The translations under genes were made by a program, and so were the position numbers. A stretch of DNA of 64,000 bases, from contig CM043953.1 in the NCBI GenBank assembly GCA_014529385.2, positions 113,827,049 through 113,891,048 on the forward strand, in the 5' to 3' direction. Below are positions 46,501-58,349 of the stretch, one piece after another (the stretch's first letter is position 1; every line of letters begins with the position of its first letter). Source of the stretch: Adiantum capillus-veneris. Its lineage: Eukaryota; Streptophyta; Polypodiopsida; Polypodiales; Pteridaceae. The notes under the pieces were generated by a model that worked only from the letters and a program-made list of their open reading frames with translations, did not search any database and was not told the DNA's origin.

Positions 46501-48765
46501 CAATCCTCCTCAAAATGGTGTTGCTGAGAGGATGAATAGGACCATACAAGAGAAGGTCAGAAGTATGTTGTCTAATGCACAGCTGCCAAATGGGTTTTGG
46601 TCAACAGCTGTTCATCTTGTAAATAGATCTCCTAGCAAGGTTTTGCAGAAGGATTCAGTGCCAGAGATGGTATGGTCAGGCAAAATGCCCTCATACAAGC
46701 ATCTCAGAGTCTTTGGCTGTGAGGCATATACTCACGTTCCAAAGGAATTTAGGAACAAACTTGAGCCAAAGAGTAGAAAGTGCATCTTTCTAGGCTATGG
46801 TAATTCTGGTGAGATGGGGTACAGACTTTGGGATCTCGAATCCAGAAAGGTTGTCCGCAGCAATGATGTTCACTTTAATGAATCCAAATATCATTCTAAA
46901 CCAGAGAGGGTTGAGGAGATTAGAAGAGTTGTCTTCCAAGAAGATGGACCTGCACGTGCAAGACAAAATGTCAGGGCTCAAGAGGAGCAAGGACAAGATA
47001 GATTGGAACCACACGTTGTGGCTGAGCCTGTGCCACCTATTGTGCGTAGATCTGGACGTGTCACGCGACCTCCTGATAGGTTTGTTCCATCTATGAACTA
47101 TGTCATGTTGACTGATTGCAATGAGCCTTCATGTTACAAGGAAGCAGTGCAAATGAAGGACTCCGGGAATTGGCAATTGGCCATGCAGTCAGAGATGACA
47201 GCTCTGCATTAAAACCAGACATGGAAGCTAGTTAAATTACCACGGGGCAAAAAGGGTCTACCTTGTAAATGGGTTTACAGGTATAAGATCACCGCTCATG
47301 ATAGTCAGCCAAAGTACAAAGCAAGGCTTGTTTCCAAGGGCTTTAAGCAAGAACAAGGCATTGACTTTGATGAAGTCTTCTCTCCGGTGGTCAAAATGAC
47401 TACATTGAGATGCTTTCTTGCATTGGTTGCCATATTAGATTTGGTGTTGCACCAAATGGATGTCAAGACAGCGTTCTTGCATGGTGATTTAGATGTGGAA
47501 ATTTACATGCAGCAACCAGAAGGGTTTGTTGAGAAAGGCAAGGAAGATTGGGTATGCCAGTTGTTAAAGAGTCTTTATGGCTTAAAACAATCACTGAGGG
47601 CATGGTACCATAAATTCCACAAGTTTATGCTTTCTCAAGGCTACAAACGTAGTGAGTTTGATCACTGTCTATATACAAAGAAGGCTAAGGATGGTAGTTG
47701 GTTGATCCTTATTTTGTATGTGGATGACATGTTGATTGCTAGCAAGCACTTGGAAGAAATTTCAGCTTTGAAGTCAAAGATGGCAAAATCGTTTGACATG
47801 AAAGACATGGGTGAGGCAAGTCATATACTTGGTATGCGCATTGAGAGAGACAGATCAAAGAAGTTGATTTGGTTATCTCAAACAGAGTATATTGACAAGG
47901 TTTTGCAACGTTTCAATATGGAGAAGGGAAAGGCATTGAGTGTTCCATTGCCACCATATGTGAAACTTAGCAAACAAGATTGTCCTGTGTCTGAGGAAGG
48001 ACAGGCTGAAATGGATAAGATTCCATATGCGTCTGCAGTGGGTATTTTGATGTATGCAATGATTGCCACTCGCCCAGACATTACATTTGCAGTGGGAGTA
48101 GTAAGTCGATACATGTCAAACCCAGGCAAGAAACATTGGGAGGCAGTGAAAGGAATATTGAGATACCTGAAAGCTACAAAGAGTATGCATATATGCTATG
48201 GGAGTCAGGAGCTAATTGTAAAGGGTTTTACAGACTCAGATTATGCAGGTGACTTAGACAACCGAAGGTCTACGTCAGGGTATGTCTTTACATTGGCTGG
48301 TGGAGCAGTATCATGGCGTTCTAGATTACACGATTGTGTTACTCAGTCTACTACAGAGGCTGAATATGTTGCAGCATCAGAGGCATGCAAAGAATCAATT
48401 TGGCTTAATCGACTAGTAACAGATTTGGGAATCAAAGAAGAGATGCCTGTGTTATATTGTGATAGTCAAAGTGCTATACAATTGGCTCGCAATCCAGTTT
48501 ATCACTCAAAGACAAAGCATGTGGATGTGAAGTATCATTTCATCAAGGAAATGCTCGAGGATAAGCAACTTCAGCTTGTCAAAGTTCACACCACAGAAAA
48601 TCCTGCTGATCTACTAACAAAAGGACTTCCCTCAGAGAGCTTTGCGCATTTTCGCAAGCAGTTAGGTATAGGGTAGTACATCACTTCTCTAAATCTCTTG
48701 TATATTAGCTTGTATAGTAGCTTCTCTCACACTTAAAGTACCACATTGGACTTTAAGTGGGAGGT

Positions 48766-48957
48766 TGTTGGGGTATAAAGCCCAATGTGGTCGCCCAGGT
48801 AAGTGGGCGGGCCGCCAGGTATGTACACATATTCTTTTGTTAAAACCTAATAAGAACTCACTATGCTCTACACATTATAGTAGAGCGAGTTCACCATATC
48901 GTCGTGCTCTTCTTCTCGCACTCTCTCTCGCGTCGCACTTCCGCTCGTACTCCTTTA
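48766..48957 (+). repeat. 3' LTR of the young copia
   Basis: 192 bp, nearly identical to 43349-43540, preceded directly by AAGTGGGAGGT. Confidence 0.95.
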
Positions 48958-51900
48958 ACTATTGACATTTACTCTTCACCTGTAGTGACCGTCAGGTAGA
49001 ATCGACATCTAGTGAAATTTTCTTTTTCATAGGGTTTGTTTCTACCTCTCCTTATTTTTGAGATCCAAATGTGTCAAAACCTTAACTATGTACAAAATAA
49101 ATAGATAGATTTTTTTGGTGATTTTCATGCATCAGGTCCTTTCTCCTTTTAGGGTCCTTGAAGCCTTGCCACCAAGTGCATACCAAGAGAGAGGTGGAGC
49201 AAAAATTTGAAAAGCGGCCCTCATTAGCTCTCCCACTGAAGCTAGAGGCATTTATGTCTCTAGCTCTTTAGTTGATTCTTCTTCAGTTGAGGTGGAGGAG
49301 TCTCCCTCCGCGAGGATTTCCATCATAGGTGCTTGATCAAACCTCAAAAAGTACTTTTTCAGTCTCCATCCATTGACACGTGTTTTGTGAAGCCTACCAT
49401 CTGCATCCTTCAGTCGATAACTGCCATTGTTGTAGCACTTTCTAATGACAAATGGCCCCTCCCATCTGGGTGAAAACTTTTTATCCTTCGTAGTGTCAAA
49501 CCTGTTATCATAGCTTAGGACCAACATACCTTTCTTGAGACCTTTTGCCCTAAGTCCCTTGTTGAAGGTAACTTGATATTGCTCTGTTTGTGCTGCATAA
49601 TAGTTGATAGCATTTTATCTGTGTAGTTGAAGCCTCTCTAGATTAAGAATGTGGTTGTGAAGATGAGCATTAGGGCATTCCATCTGCCTAGCTAGCACCC
49701 TGAGACTAGCCAATTGTACTTCAATGGGTAAAATGGCCTCCTTACCATACACCAAGTGATATGGCGTGAACCCAAGGGATGTGTGAAATGAAGTGCAATA
49801 ATCCCAAAGTGTAGCCATAAGATGTTTGTCCCAATCACTTTTGTGATTATTTACATGTTTAGTGATGATCTTGCAGATCATACCATTTACCTTCTCCACC
49901 AAACCGTTGCATTGTGGGTAGTAGGGAGTTGAGTGTCATCGTGAGATACCCAGTTTCTCCATCAGCTCTCCTACTAGGTCTCCTCTAAAACCTGGTCCCC
50001 TGTCAGAAATTATTTCAAGAGGAGTGCCAAAATGGCAACAAATGTTTTCAAATACAAACTTAGCCACTTCCTTAGCTGTAATCCGGGTGGTAGCAACTAC
50101 TTTAGCCCACCCGGTCATGTAGTCCACACCCATGACGATATACAATTTACTGATTGGCTCCTTGGAAAAGGCCCAATGGCATCAATTCCCCATTTCTCAA
50201 ATGGTCCATAAGATATTATAGGGGTTTGTGGCTCATATGTGAGCCTCCTATCACCAGCCTTAAGACACTCTTTGCATGTTTTGCACAATGATGCACATCT
50301 CTCTGCAAACTAGGCCAAACAAACCCGGCTTGTAGAACCTTCCTACTAGTGATGTCAAGTGCAAAGTGGCCTCCTCAAACACCATCATGGAAACTTGAAA
50401 TTAGAATTTGATCCTTACCCTTGCAATAGAGGTCATCATTGATAAGGCGGTATTTTATTGCCTTGTGCACAAGCCATTTCTTTTGGCCCTTAGTAAGATC
50501 TTTAGGACACTCTCCTGTGTCCAAGAAACTGATGATGTTAGGCATAGCATTGCTACCTTGGAAGAGAGGTAGCTTCAACTTGATAGTACCCACCACTGGA
50601 ACATCTTATAGCTTCTCTCTAGCTAGAGCATCTGCTTCTTGATTTTTTGCACGAGGGACATAATGTAATTGTACAACTTGAAACTTCCCTAAAAGTTCCT
50701 TAACCTTGTGCAAATGGCCTAGAAAGCTATGATTTTTACAAGGCCTAGATCCTTGTATTTGTTTTACTAAAAGCATGGCATCACCAAATACATTTAGCCA
50801 TTGAATACCTTGTGTTACACACCACTCTAACCCAAGAGTTAAGGCTACATATTCTGCTCCATTGTTGGAGTGGGATCCAAGAATGCCCAATGGAGAACAC
50901 CTTTTGCCTTTGTTCGGTGAAGACGACAATGTTCACTGCAGCTTTGTCAAATGTCCTCTTATATGCTCCATCAAAGAAAAGAGAGTGAGACCTCTCTATC
51001 TTAGGGAATTCCAACACAGATGCTACTTCCTTGTCACTTGTCTTGATTTTCAGCTTCTTTTCATTGTGGCAATGGGTGAGAGTGCTTCCTAGACTGGCTC
51101 TTGTGGAGCTTTCACTTGCATTGTGTAGTCAAACTCTTGCAACCTTGTGAGCCATTTGGAAATCCTAGAAGAAACATCCATGTGTTGCATTACATAAGGA
51201 AATACTTCTTCCATTGTTAAGATTGTGAATGGTCTAGACAAATAAGAGCGAAATTTGGTGGTAGCAAACATTAATGCAAGCACCATGTGCTCCACTGTCG
51301 TGTATCCCTTTTCTGATGGAGTCATCATGCGACTAGAGAAGTAGATAGGACGCATGAAAGAAGTTTGAGGATTCGTTTGCATCAATACCGCCCCAAGTGT
51401 GTCATTGTCCACACTAGGGTTACATAAAATGGCTCGTCCCACTTTGGAAGTGCAATGGTGGGAAGTGAGGCTTGTTGTAAAGGGAGAACCACTTGAGAGA
51501 GCAGGTGAATGAACCTACTGAAATACCTCACCTTTTGAAGAAAAGAGAACAACTGCTTTGTTGTGGTGGGAGAGGTCAAAGCCACCAAGGATTGAACCTT
51601 GCTTGGGTCAGCTTCAATGCCCTTGGCAAAGATCACATGGCCAAGAAGAGTAACCTTGCTTTCACCAATGTGGCATTTCTCCACGTTGAGTTGGCCACCC
51701 AAAGCTTTCAGCCTAGCTAGACCTTCATAAACTTTCTCCAAATGAAGAGAGTGGGAGCTATAGATACAAAAGTCATCAATAAAAACACAGATTGATTTTC
51801 CAAAGAATGGCTGAAAAACAAATGTCACATAGTGTTGAAAAGTGGTCGGAGCATCAGTGAGACCAAAAGGCATAACTCTGTAAGCAAAACACCCCCATGG

Positions 51901-54369
51901 TGTGATGAAGGTTGTCTTCTTTTTATCTTCTTCAGCGATGCTAATTTGGAAGTAGCCTGAGTAGCCATCAGATACCGTGTAGCACTCATGTACTGCTACC
52001 TCATTGAGAATTTCATCTTGAAAAGGAAGAGTAAAATGGTCCCTCTTTGTGGCTGCATTAAGGGGCTTGTCATCAACACAAACCCTCCACTTACCATTCT
52101 TATTTGGTGTGACTACCACTGGAGAAACCCACTCCGAGTCTTCAACATGATAGATAAAACCTACTTCTAGGAATTTCCTTACCTCTTTGAGCAAGGTGTC
52201 TTGTTGAATTACTCCTAGCCGCTTGAACTTTTGCATTACAGTTTTACTTCCCTCCTTGAGCTTATTGTGATGTTGAACTACTGTGATACCAGTAATTTTA
52301 TCATATTCATGAATGAACAATGTGGTAAAATTACTTAGCATTAAAATATAACTTCACCCTCCTTCCCACACAACTCACTAGAGAGCATTCAATGTAGCTT
52401 ACTTGCTTCTACCAGAGGTTGTATAACTGGTGTCTCCCCTTGGTTTGATGATAATGCATAAGGTTGATCCATCCTCTTAGGGTCCTTGAGAATGACCCTC
52501 ATCCATTCAATGCTACTGTCGCTTTCTTTAGTTCGTATTGACTCCTCCTCTGAAGTGGTTGAAGAGTCACTACTAGAAAACTCATCCATAGAGGTTTCTA
52601 GATCCATGTCATGTTGCCAACCTGTCTTCATGTCATAAGTATTGGCTTCCCTTTGGCATCCTTCATTTGGATTTTTTCGTGACCCAGTCCTGCTTAGCTC
52701 TCATAGCCATAAGCCAAGGCCTCCCTAGAATGATAGGATAGCCCTCCCCTTCGTGTGGCATGAAAAAGTTGTCCACGTCTACCTCGGTGTTGGATGCCTT
52801 TATCCGAATTTCATTTATATTTTGGCTCGGCATGGTGCTGGCCTACTCACCTCTAAACCCAAACGATGCATCATTTTTTTTGTCATGACGCATATTTGTG
52901 CGCCACCATCGATGTAGATATTGGAGATGTGTTGCCCTTTGATGTGAGCATCCATCACTGGTAGTCTGTTATCTAGATTCCTCCCAGAGATAGCCCCATC
53001 TATCTTTGGCTTTGGTCGTCTCATGCTAACCATCTTTGTCAATTGTCTCCTCACCCTAGGTGCTAGGTGGAGTAACTAGGGCCATGTGATTTTTGGGCCC
53101 TGCATAGAAACATCTTGAACCAAATCATATGATTTAGAACATTCACCCAAAGAGAAATCTACAATGTCAATTTTACGGCATGACTTGGACGGCTTTTTGC
53201 TAGATTCACCTTCAATTTTTATATTTTCTTCCTTTTGATAAGATTCACCCTGCATAGCGTGCTTTACCTCCATGGAATCTACTCCTTTAAACTTGGTCTT
53301 ACCTTTCGCCACTCCCTTGCTATCCTCCTTTACTTTCTCCTTTCCCTTACCTTCAAGACTGATGATACTTACTGTGCCTGATTGCCAACTAGTGGTGGGA
53401 GTAAGGGTGGAATGAGAGGTTGTGGTGGTGGTGGTGATGAATGTGGTTGAATGATTGGTTGTAGGATTTGCACAGGTGGTGCTTGTTGTGGTGCCCTCGG
53501 TGGTGAAACCTGGTTTTGTCTGGCTCCTCTGTTGAAATTCTACCTCCTTGGATGTGGGCAGTAATACATGCCATGGCCATCCTCCCCACAATTTTAGCAG
53601 TGGTATTCTTGGTTTTTTTGCCCTCGTTTTCCTCTCCCTTGCTCTTGATTACGGTTCTGTGCATGCCCTTGTTGCACCAACTACACATATAGATTCTTAA
53701 GGTGAATAGTGATGCGACTCAAAAGTTCTTGCTACTCTTCTGATGTCTCTTGTGGTTGGGTTTTCTGAGCGGCTTTCCAGTCACTCGGTTTAGTCGGACT
53801 GAGCTTGATTTCTTTGACTCGTTGACTCTTGCTTGCATGTGCAGCTTCTTGTCTTTAAGGTGGGCTACTTCCAGTGCCAACTCATATGTTGCAGGGAATC
53901 TCCCCTTCACCTTCTCTTTAAGTGGCGACCATAGGCCAACAATGAAACGGCCCTTCTTCAAGAAATTAGCTGCTCCTTCACCTTCCTCCAGTGAGGCAAT
54001 CCATCGCTCCCACAAATCCACAAACTTGGATTCATAAGTGGCATACTCTAGCAGACCTCCTGCTTTAACTCTGTCAGCAGCTACCATAAATTTTTCTAAG
54101 GTTGTGCCTCCACCAAAACTCTTCACAAAGGCAGCACGTAGTAAGTTCCACGCATCTTTGGTAGCTTGGAGCAAAGCATTGTACGAAGACTTGGCCTCTA
54201 CTTTCATCAGTAGAGGAATTATTTGTAGCCGTGAGGCATCGTCATCCTTGTTGGAAACCACACAAGCGATGTCAAAGTTATCCAAAAAATTGGTGGTGAT
54301 GTTTTCTCCCTTCTTGCCACTAAATGTGGGAAAAGAGACACTTGCCATGGTAGTAAATCAGTGAGCAGT

Positions 54370-55415
54370 CAATTATAATTTTTTTTTATTTTTTATTTTG
54401 GAACGACTTAGTGATTCATAAATGTTTATACATGGGTGGAAAACTTGAGTAGGAGTTAAGAAGAGCACAAGGCTAGAATATAATAAAGATGCTTACATCA
54501 AAAGAGTGGTAGTAATCAAGAATGGGCAAGATGATGGGACATGGGGATCTAAAGATTTCATCAAGTATCTCTGCTCCGAATAGGAAAACAATCTTTTACT
54601 ACTGGTAGAATATCTTCTTATCATTGTACATGTTTACATGTATGTGTTGCAACAAATAGAAAGGAAAAATTTTCTGGCCTATTGTTGTTATCCATGTTGG
54701 GTGGAGAGAAAGGCTTTAACCACTAGATTTGCATACCTTAATTGTTGACAAGGTGACACCTTCACCATAGGACTCTACCTCTTGTTGAAGTCCACATAAT
54801 CCTCCATATTGGGTTAAAACAAAATCGGTGAGAAGAGTCTACCTCCATCGACTTTCCATTTTGCATGCAGTGGTGATGCTTGGGTGGTTGTACTTGACTT
54901 GAACTCTCTAGGACTAGAGAGAGCATAGGCTCACTTGCTTCCACCAAATGCTTTAGGCTTTGTGGCTTGGACTTTGTGGTTGACATAGTTAACAACTCTT
55001 CTCAGACCATTGCAGAGAAAACACTTGGTGCTACACAAAATTTGACTGATGTGAGAGTGTTGATGTGGTTCTCAAAAGCAAACTCGCTGTTCTTTCTTCA
55101 CCTCCTCTGTTGGTACTCATTGACAAAATGCTTTGGTTGACAACAATGATGACATTTCATAGCCCTCCCACTTGATGCTCTTGATTTGTGCTTAGCACGA
55201 GCAATGTGAGATGAGGAGCTTACCTCTTGGATATCAACGATGCTACACTCTGGCAGTAGCACTTCGATGAAGATCTTGAGTGCTTCTACAGTCTCCTCTT
55301 CTTCAGTCCTCCAATTTGAAAAATCTTGTAGCCACTCATCCATGATTGATGGCATGCATGGCTACTCTTTATTGACTGAAGCTCTTTGCAAAGCCCTCCT
55401 CAGTGGGGCACCAAT
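54370..55415 (-). other. 5' internal region of the Tat-like element
   Basis: Between Gag and the 5' LTR. It contains a Cys/His segment near 55.15 kb and otherwise no recognised domain. Beside the LTR the minus strand reads TTGGTGCCCCACTGAGG, a TGG-starting stretch that could be the primer site; the matching tRNA is not assigned. Confidence 0.5.
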
Positions 55416-56478
55416 TGAGAGATGGAAGTGCAAAACAGACCTGTTGGCCTCTACACCAAGACTATGCATGATGGCCTCATCATGGGAGGTACACGATAGG
55501 GGCACCACCTAGCAAGATATGCGGCTAGGATGCATACATATACACAATCAAACATGCCATGGAAAACAATTTCAAGATCCACGCCCAAGTGTGGGATGGG
55601 TGGTCGGAAAACAAGATGAGAGGAATGCTAAGTGAGCGAGAATGGGTTTGTTACTCGTGCATGTAGTAAGTATGCTCACTTCCCATACCAGAGGTGGCGA
55701 ATCCACGCACCTTAAGATGCAAGTAGCAAGATGATAGGAATATGAGAGGGAGAGAGAGTGTGTGTATGGTGGCAAATCCACACACCTTAACATAAGCAAA
55801 ATGAAAAGAACAAGCATAAAACATACTCACGATGAAGTGTATCCCAAACGACACAAAGTATGGCACCAAGATGGAGTGTGTTGATTGCTTGCAAAAGATG
55901 AATACAATAGGTAGGTAGCATAGGGAAAGAAGATGAGAAGGAGAGAAGACCGTATGAAGCATAATGGAGGGATGGGAGTTTATGGCGAGGAATATCATGA
56001 GTGTAGCCATCATTATTCTTCTTTTAATCGTTTCTTCATTCCTTCATGACAAGTGTGTGGATATATGGTGCTCATTTTGTGCATGGTGATGGTGATGGTG
56101 ATGGTGATGGTGTTGTGATTATGTGATTAGGGTTCATGCTACTAGCATGTAGCACAAGGGTGTGTATGTGAAGGTGTGTGGGTATGGGATAGTATGCATA
56201 TGGGGTAGTGTGTGTGTGTGTATTGTGTTCGTTTACAAAAGAGGAGGCCTCCTTTTATAGGCCAAGAGAGTACTCTGATTAGGAAAGAGATTATGAGCAA
56301 TAGGAGTTATCGCAAAGTAAACTCAGTTAGACGCATTTCCCCAATGAGAGAGCTCCATGTGCCCTACTTATTGACCAATTTACTCCTAATCGCCTTCATC
56401 ATGGCGAGCTTTGTCTCCATGCCACCTTCCATAGCTTGAGTCCAAGAGCTTCCTTATAATATTTGAGAGAATCTTGAT
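55416..56478 (-). repeat. 5' LTR of the Tat-like element
   Basis: Partner of the LTR at 41881. On the minus strand it carries a TATA-like CCTATAAAAGG word inside the GGCC-flanked palindrome at 56246-56263, a good candidate for its core promoter. Confidence 0.85.
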
Positions 56479-57436
56479 TTCCGACTTTGATACACGTCCT
56501 TGGGCACTGTTGAAAAGTGTTCGTGGAGATAATGGAAGGTTTTGATTGGTTGTTGATGGGTTGATTGTCTTCATTTGTCGTTGAACTTGTTGAAGAGGTT
56601 CAATTCGCTACAGCATCGTAATTGGTCCGAAGTTGTTTGATGTGAGAGATGATGTTGCATTTGTCCGTTGTAATAGCATAATGATGAGACTGCTGTTTAT
56701 TTAGGAAAAGTATGTACAAAGGAAGTAGGGTGATGAGGTTCTACATTAGGGTCTAATACCTGGATGACCAAAGGAAAAAAACCCAATGGGAAAAAAGTGC
56801 CTTTGGGATACGCACATTATTGGAGTATGTATTAGCATGGGAAACATTAATTAAGTACTCAAGGGATTATTTGTTGATAGATTGGAATTAAAAAAGGCAG
56901 CAAATATGAGAGGGTAGCATGATGGAACATTGGTTTACCTGTTGTAGTCCACTCAAGGTGCATACATGGAAGCAAAAAAGAGTGTCTAATGCATATGTCC
57001 AATGATGGGACATCGGCCTATTTATGCATAGAAGGAATGCATGGAAAACAACATGCTGTGCAAAAAGGATTTTGAGGGGTTCTTCAGAAAGATGGTGTAC
57101 CTATAAAAGCGTATCACATGGCTTTGCAAGCTGGCACCCCTTTAAGAATGGTTTTTGTTGTCGAGGATATGTGCTCTCATCTTACTATGCATTCTGCGTG
57201 GGCGTTGGACTCTACGACACTCCACCAATTGTAAGTTAATAGACTTTGACTCTTATGCTCATCTCATCCAGCATAAGCAACATGACTTAGATATGCTCAA
57301 CTCTTCCAGCTTGAGCGTTAGCCTAATATCTACGACTCTTAGCACAAAGTTTAATGTGACTTGAAGCTTTGGGACTAATGCTTTGCTCATTTTATGGCTC
57401 AACAACCCGACTTTGACTATGCCAAAGATTTGCACC
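56479..57436. other. No recognised gene
   Basis: Low-copy AT-rich DNA. One open frame of 71 codons (57024-57239) has no family resemblance. Short repeated words (CTCATCTCATCCAGCATAAG, then GCTCAACTCTTCCAGC) lie near 57258-57312. Confidence 0.5.
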
Positions 57437-58126
57437 TGTAAGAAAATAAGACGTAGCTAAATAGATTTTTGAGTAGATTACTTAATGGAGAGAGATAGAT
57501 TTCACACACAAGAGATTATAGAGTAGAGAAAGAGAGAGAGAGAGAGAGTACACACGATATACGTGGTTCACCCAATGTGGGCTACGTCCACGGGAAAGCA
57601 GCCACTCAATGGCTTTAGCACTTCAAAAGAAGAAGTAGTTTACAAAGGGATTAAACCCTTGATAGAGCTCCCGCCTTGCTTCACTCTCACCACCTCACAC
57701 TCACCTTGTTGCATCAACTTCACACTATGAAATGTGTGTAGAAATGGCCTCCTTTTATAGGCCAAAAGGGCTGCCCTCTCTTATGAGAGGCAGCCATGTG
57801 TAGCCGCCCTTGTGCGAATAAGTCCAAATCGGACCCTCCAATCCGCCCATGTGTGGCCGCCCTTGAGAAGACAAGTCCGCTTTTGAATCCGGCCACTGGC
57901 CATTGAATTCGGCCATCGGCCACCGGCCATTGACTTCCGACCACCGGCCATCGACCATTGACTACCGGCCACCGGCCAACCGACCGGTTGTTTTCCGACC
58001 ACTTTCTGGCCGCCGTTCGGCCATAATATTCCGGCGAAAAGGAATATTCCGGTGAAAATTTTTTGGTTTCCGGTGAGTGATTTTCGTTCACGCACGATGG
58101 CTTCTCCTCATAATGGGGGCCTTACA
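57437..58126 (-). repeat. LTR-like block, possibly a solo LTR
   Basis: Its plus-strand edges are TGTAAG (57437) and CCTTACA (58126), giving TG...CA termini. On the minus strand a palindromic TATA region GGCCTATAAAAGGAGGCC (57746-57763) is followed by a stretch resembling many plant LTR leaders (GTGGACGTAGCCCACATTGG) and a CT-rich run. No primer site lies beyond 57437 and no target duplication is evident. It could be the 3' LTR of the relic at 58.4-63.1 kb, or a solo LTR. The GGCC/GGCCAC-rich part (57790-58030) encodes nothing. Confidence 0.5.
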
Positions 58127-58346
58127 AATGTGCGCTTTTACCACAAAAAATTACAAGGGTAAGGAATATTCCGGCGAAAAAAAAATCTCGGGGGCCTCCG
58201 TCCCCGAAGCCTCTAAAGTTGCCCCTGATTCTTGTCCGTGAAAATTTTGGTTTCCGGTGAGTGATTTTCCTTCACGCACGATGGCTTCTCCTCATAATGG
58301 GGGCCTTACAAATGTGCGCTTTTACCACAGAAAATTACAAGGGTAA
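58052..58346 (+). repeat. Pair of direct repeats of about 110 bp
   Basis: 58052-58162 and 58238-58346 are nearly identical (GTGAAAATTTT...GGTTTCCGGTGAGTG through ATTACAAGGGTAA). A related word AAGGAATATTCCGG also precedes and follows the first copy. Confidence 0.9.
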
Positions 58347-58349
58347 ATC

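Larger units (their letters stand above)
43349..48957 (+). mobile_element. Ty1/copia element, young, lightly broken
   Basis: Flanked by a perfect 5-bp target duplication ACTAT (43344-43348 and 48958-48962). LTRs of 192 bp differ at about five positions (roughly 2.6%), the lowest divergence of any LTR pair in the window. Parts in order: primer site at 43543-43554, a leader of about 1.1 kb, Gag from 44638 with a zinc knuckle (CYHCGKKGHMKRDC near 45340), protease near 45.59 kb (DSGASLHVS), integrase about 45.97-46.8 kb (HSRLGHMSKKG, then HSDLCGPMP), reverse transcriptase about 47.22-47.96 kb (QMDVKTAFLHGDL, LYVDDML), RNase H about 48.23-48.65 kb, and polypurine tract AAGTGGGAGGT. Only about three interruptions are seen. 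It sits in the internal region of the minus-strand Tat-like element. Confidence 0.92.
41881..56478 (-). mobile_element. Ty3/gypsy element, Tat-like, old and broken
   Basis: LTRs of about 1.07 kb lie at both ends. Internal parts read on the minus strand: a Cys/His-containing leader segment near 55.15 kb (CHHCCQPKHF), Gag about 53.7-54.35 kb, a linker and protease region about 52.8-53.1 kb (GAQICVMTKKMM), reverse transcriptase about 51.5-52.3 kb (FGLTDAPTTFQ, VFIDDFCIYS), a first RNase H about 51.1-51.45 kb, a second RNase H-like domain about 50.6-51.0 kb (SNNGAEYVALTLGLEW, NQEADALAREKL), and integrase about 49.25-50.2 kb (DYMTGWAKVVA, FHTSLGFTPYHLVYG). Two RNase H domains are the hallmark of the plant Tat lineage. 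It has many breaks, and LTR divergence including indels suggests considerable age. A younger copia sits near its 3' end. Confidence 0.85.

Noticed and set aside
57024-57239. 71-codon frame, with a second frame also giving protein-like words
   Set aside because: No recognisable family in either frame; too short to support.
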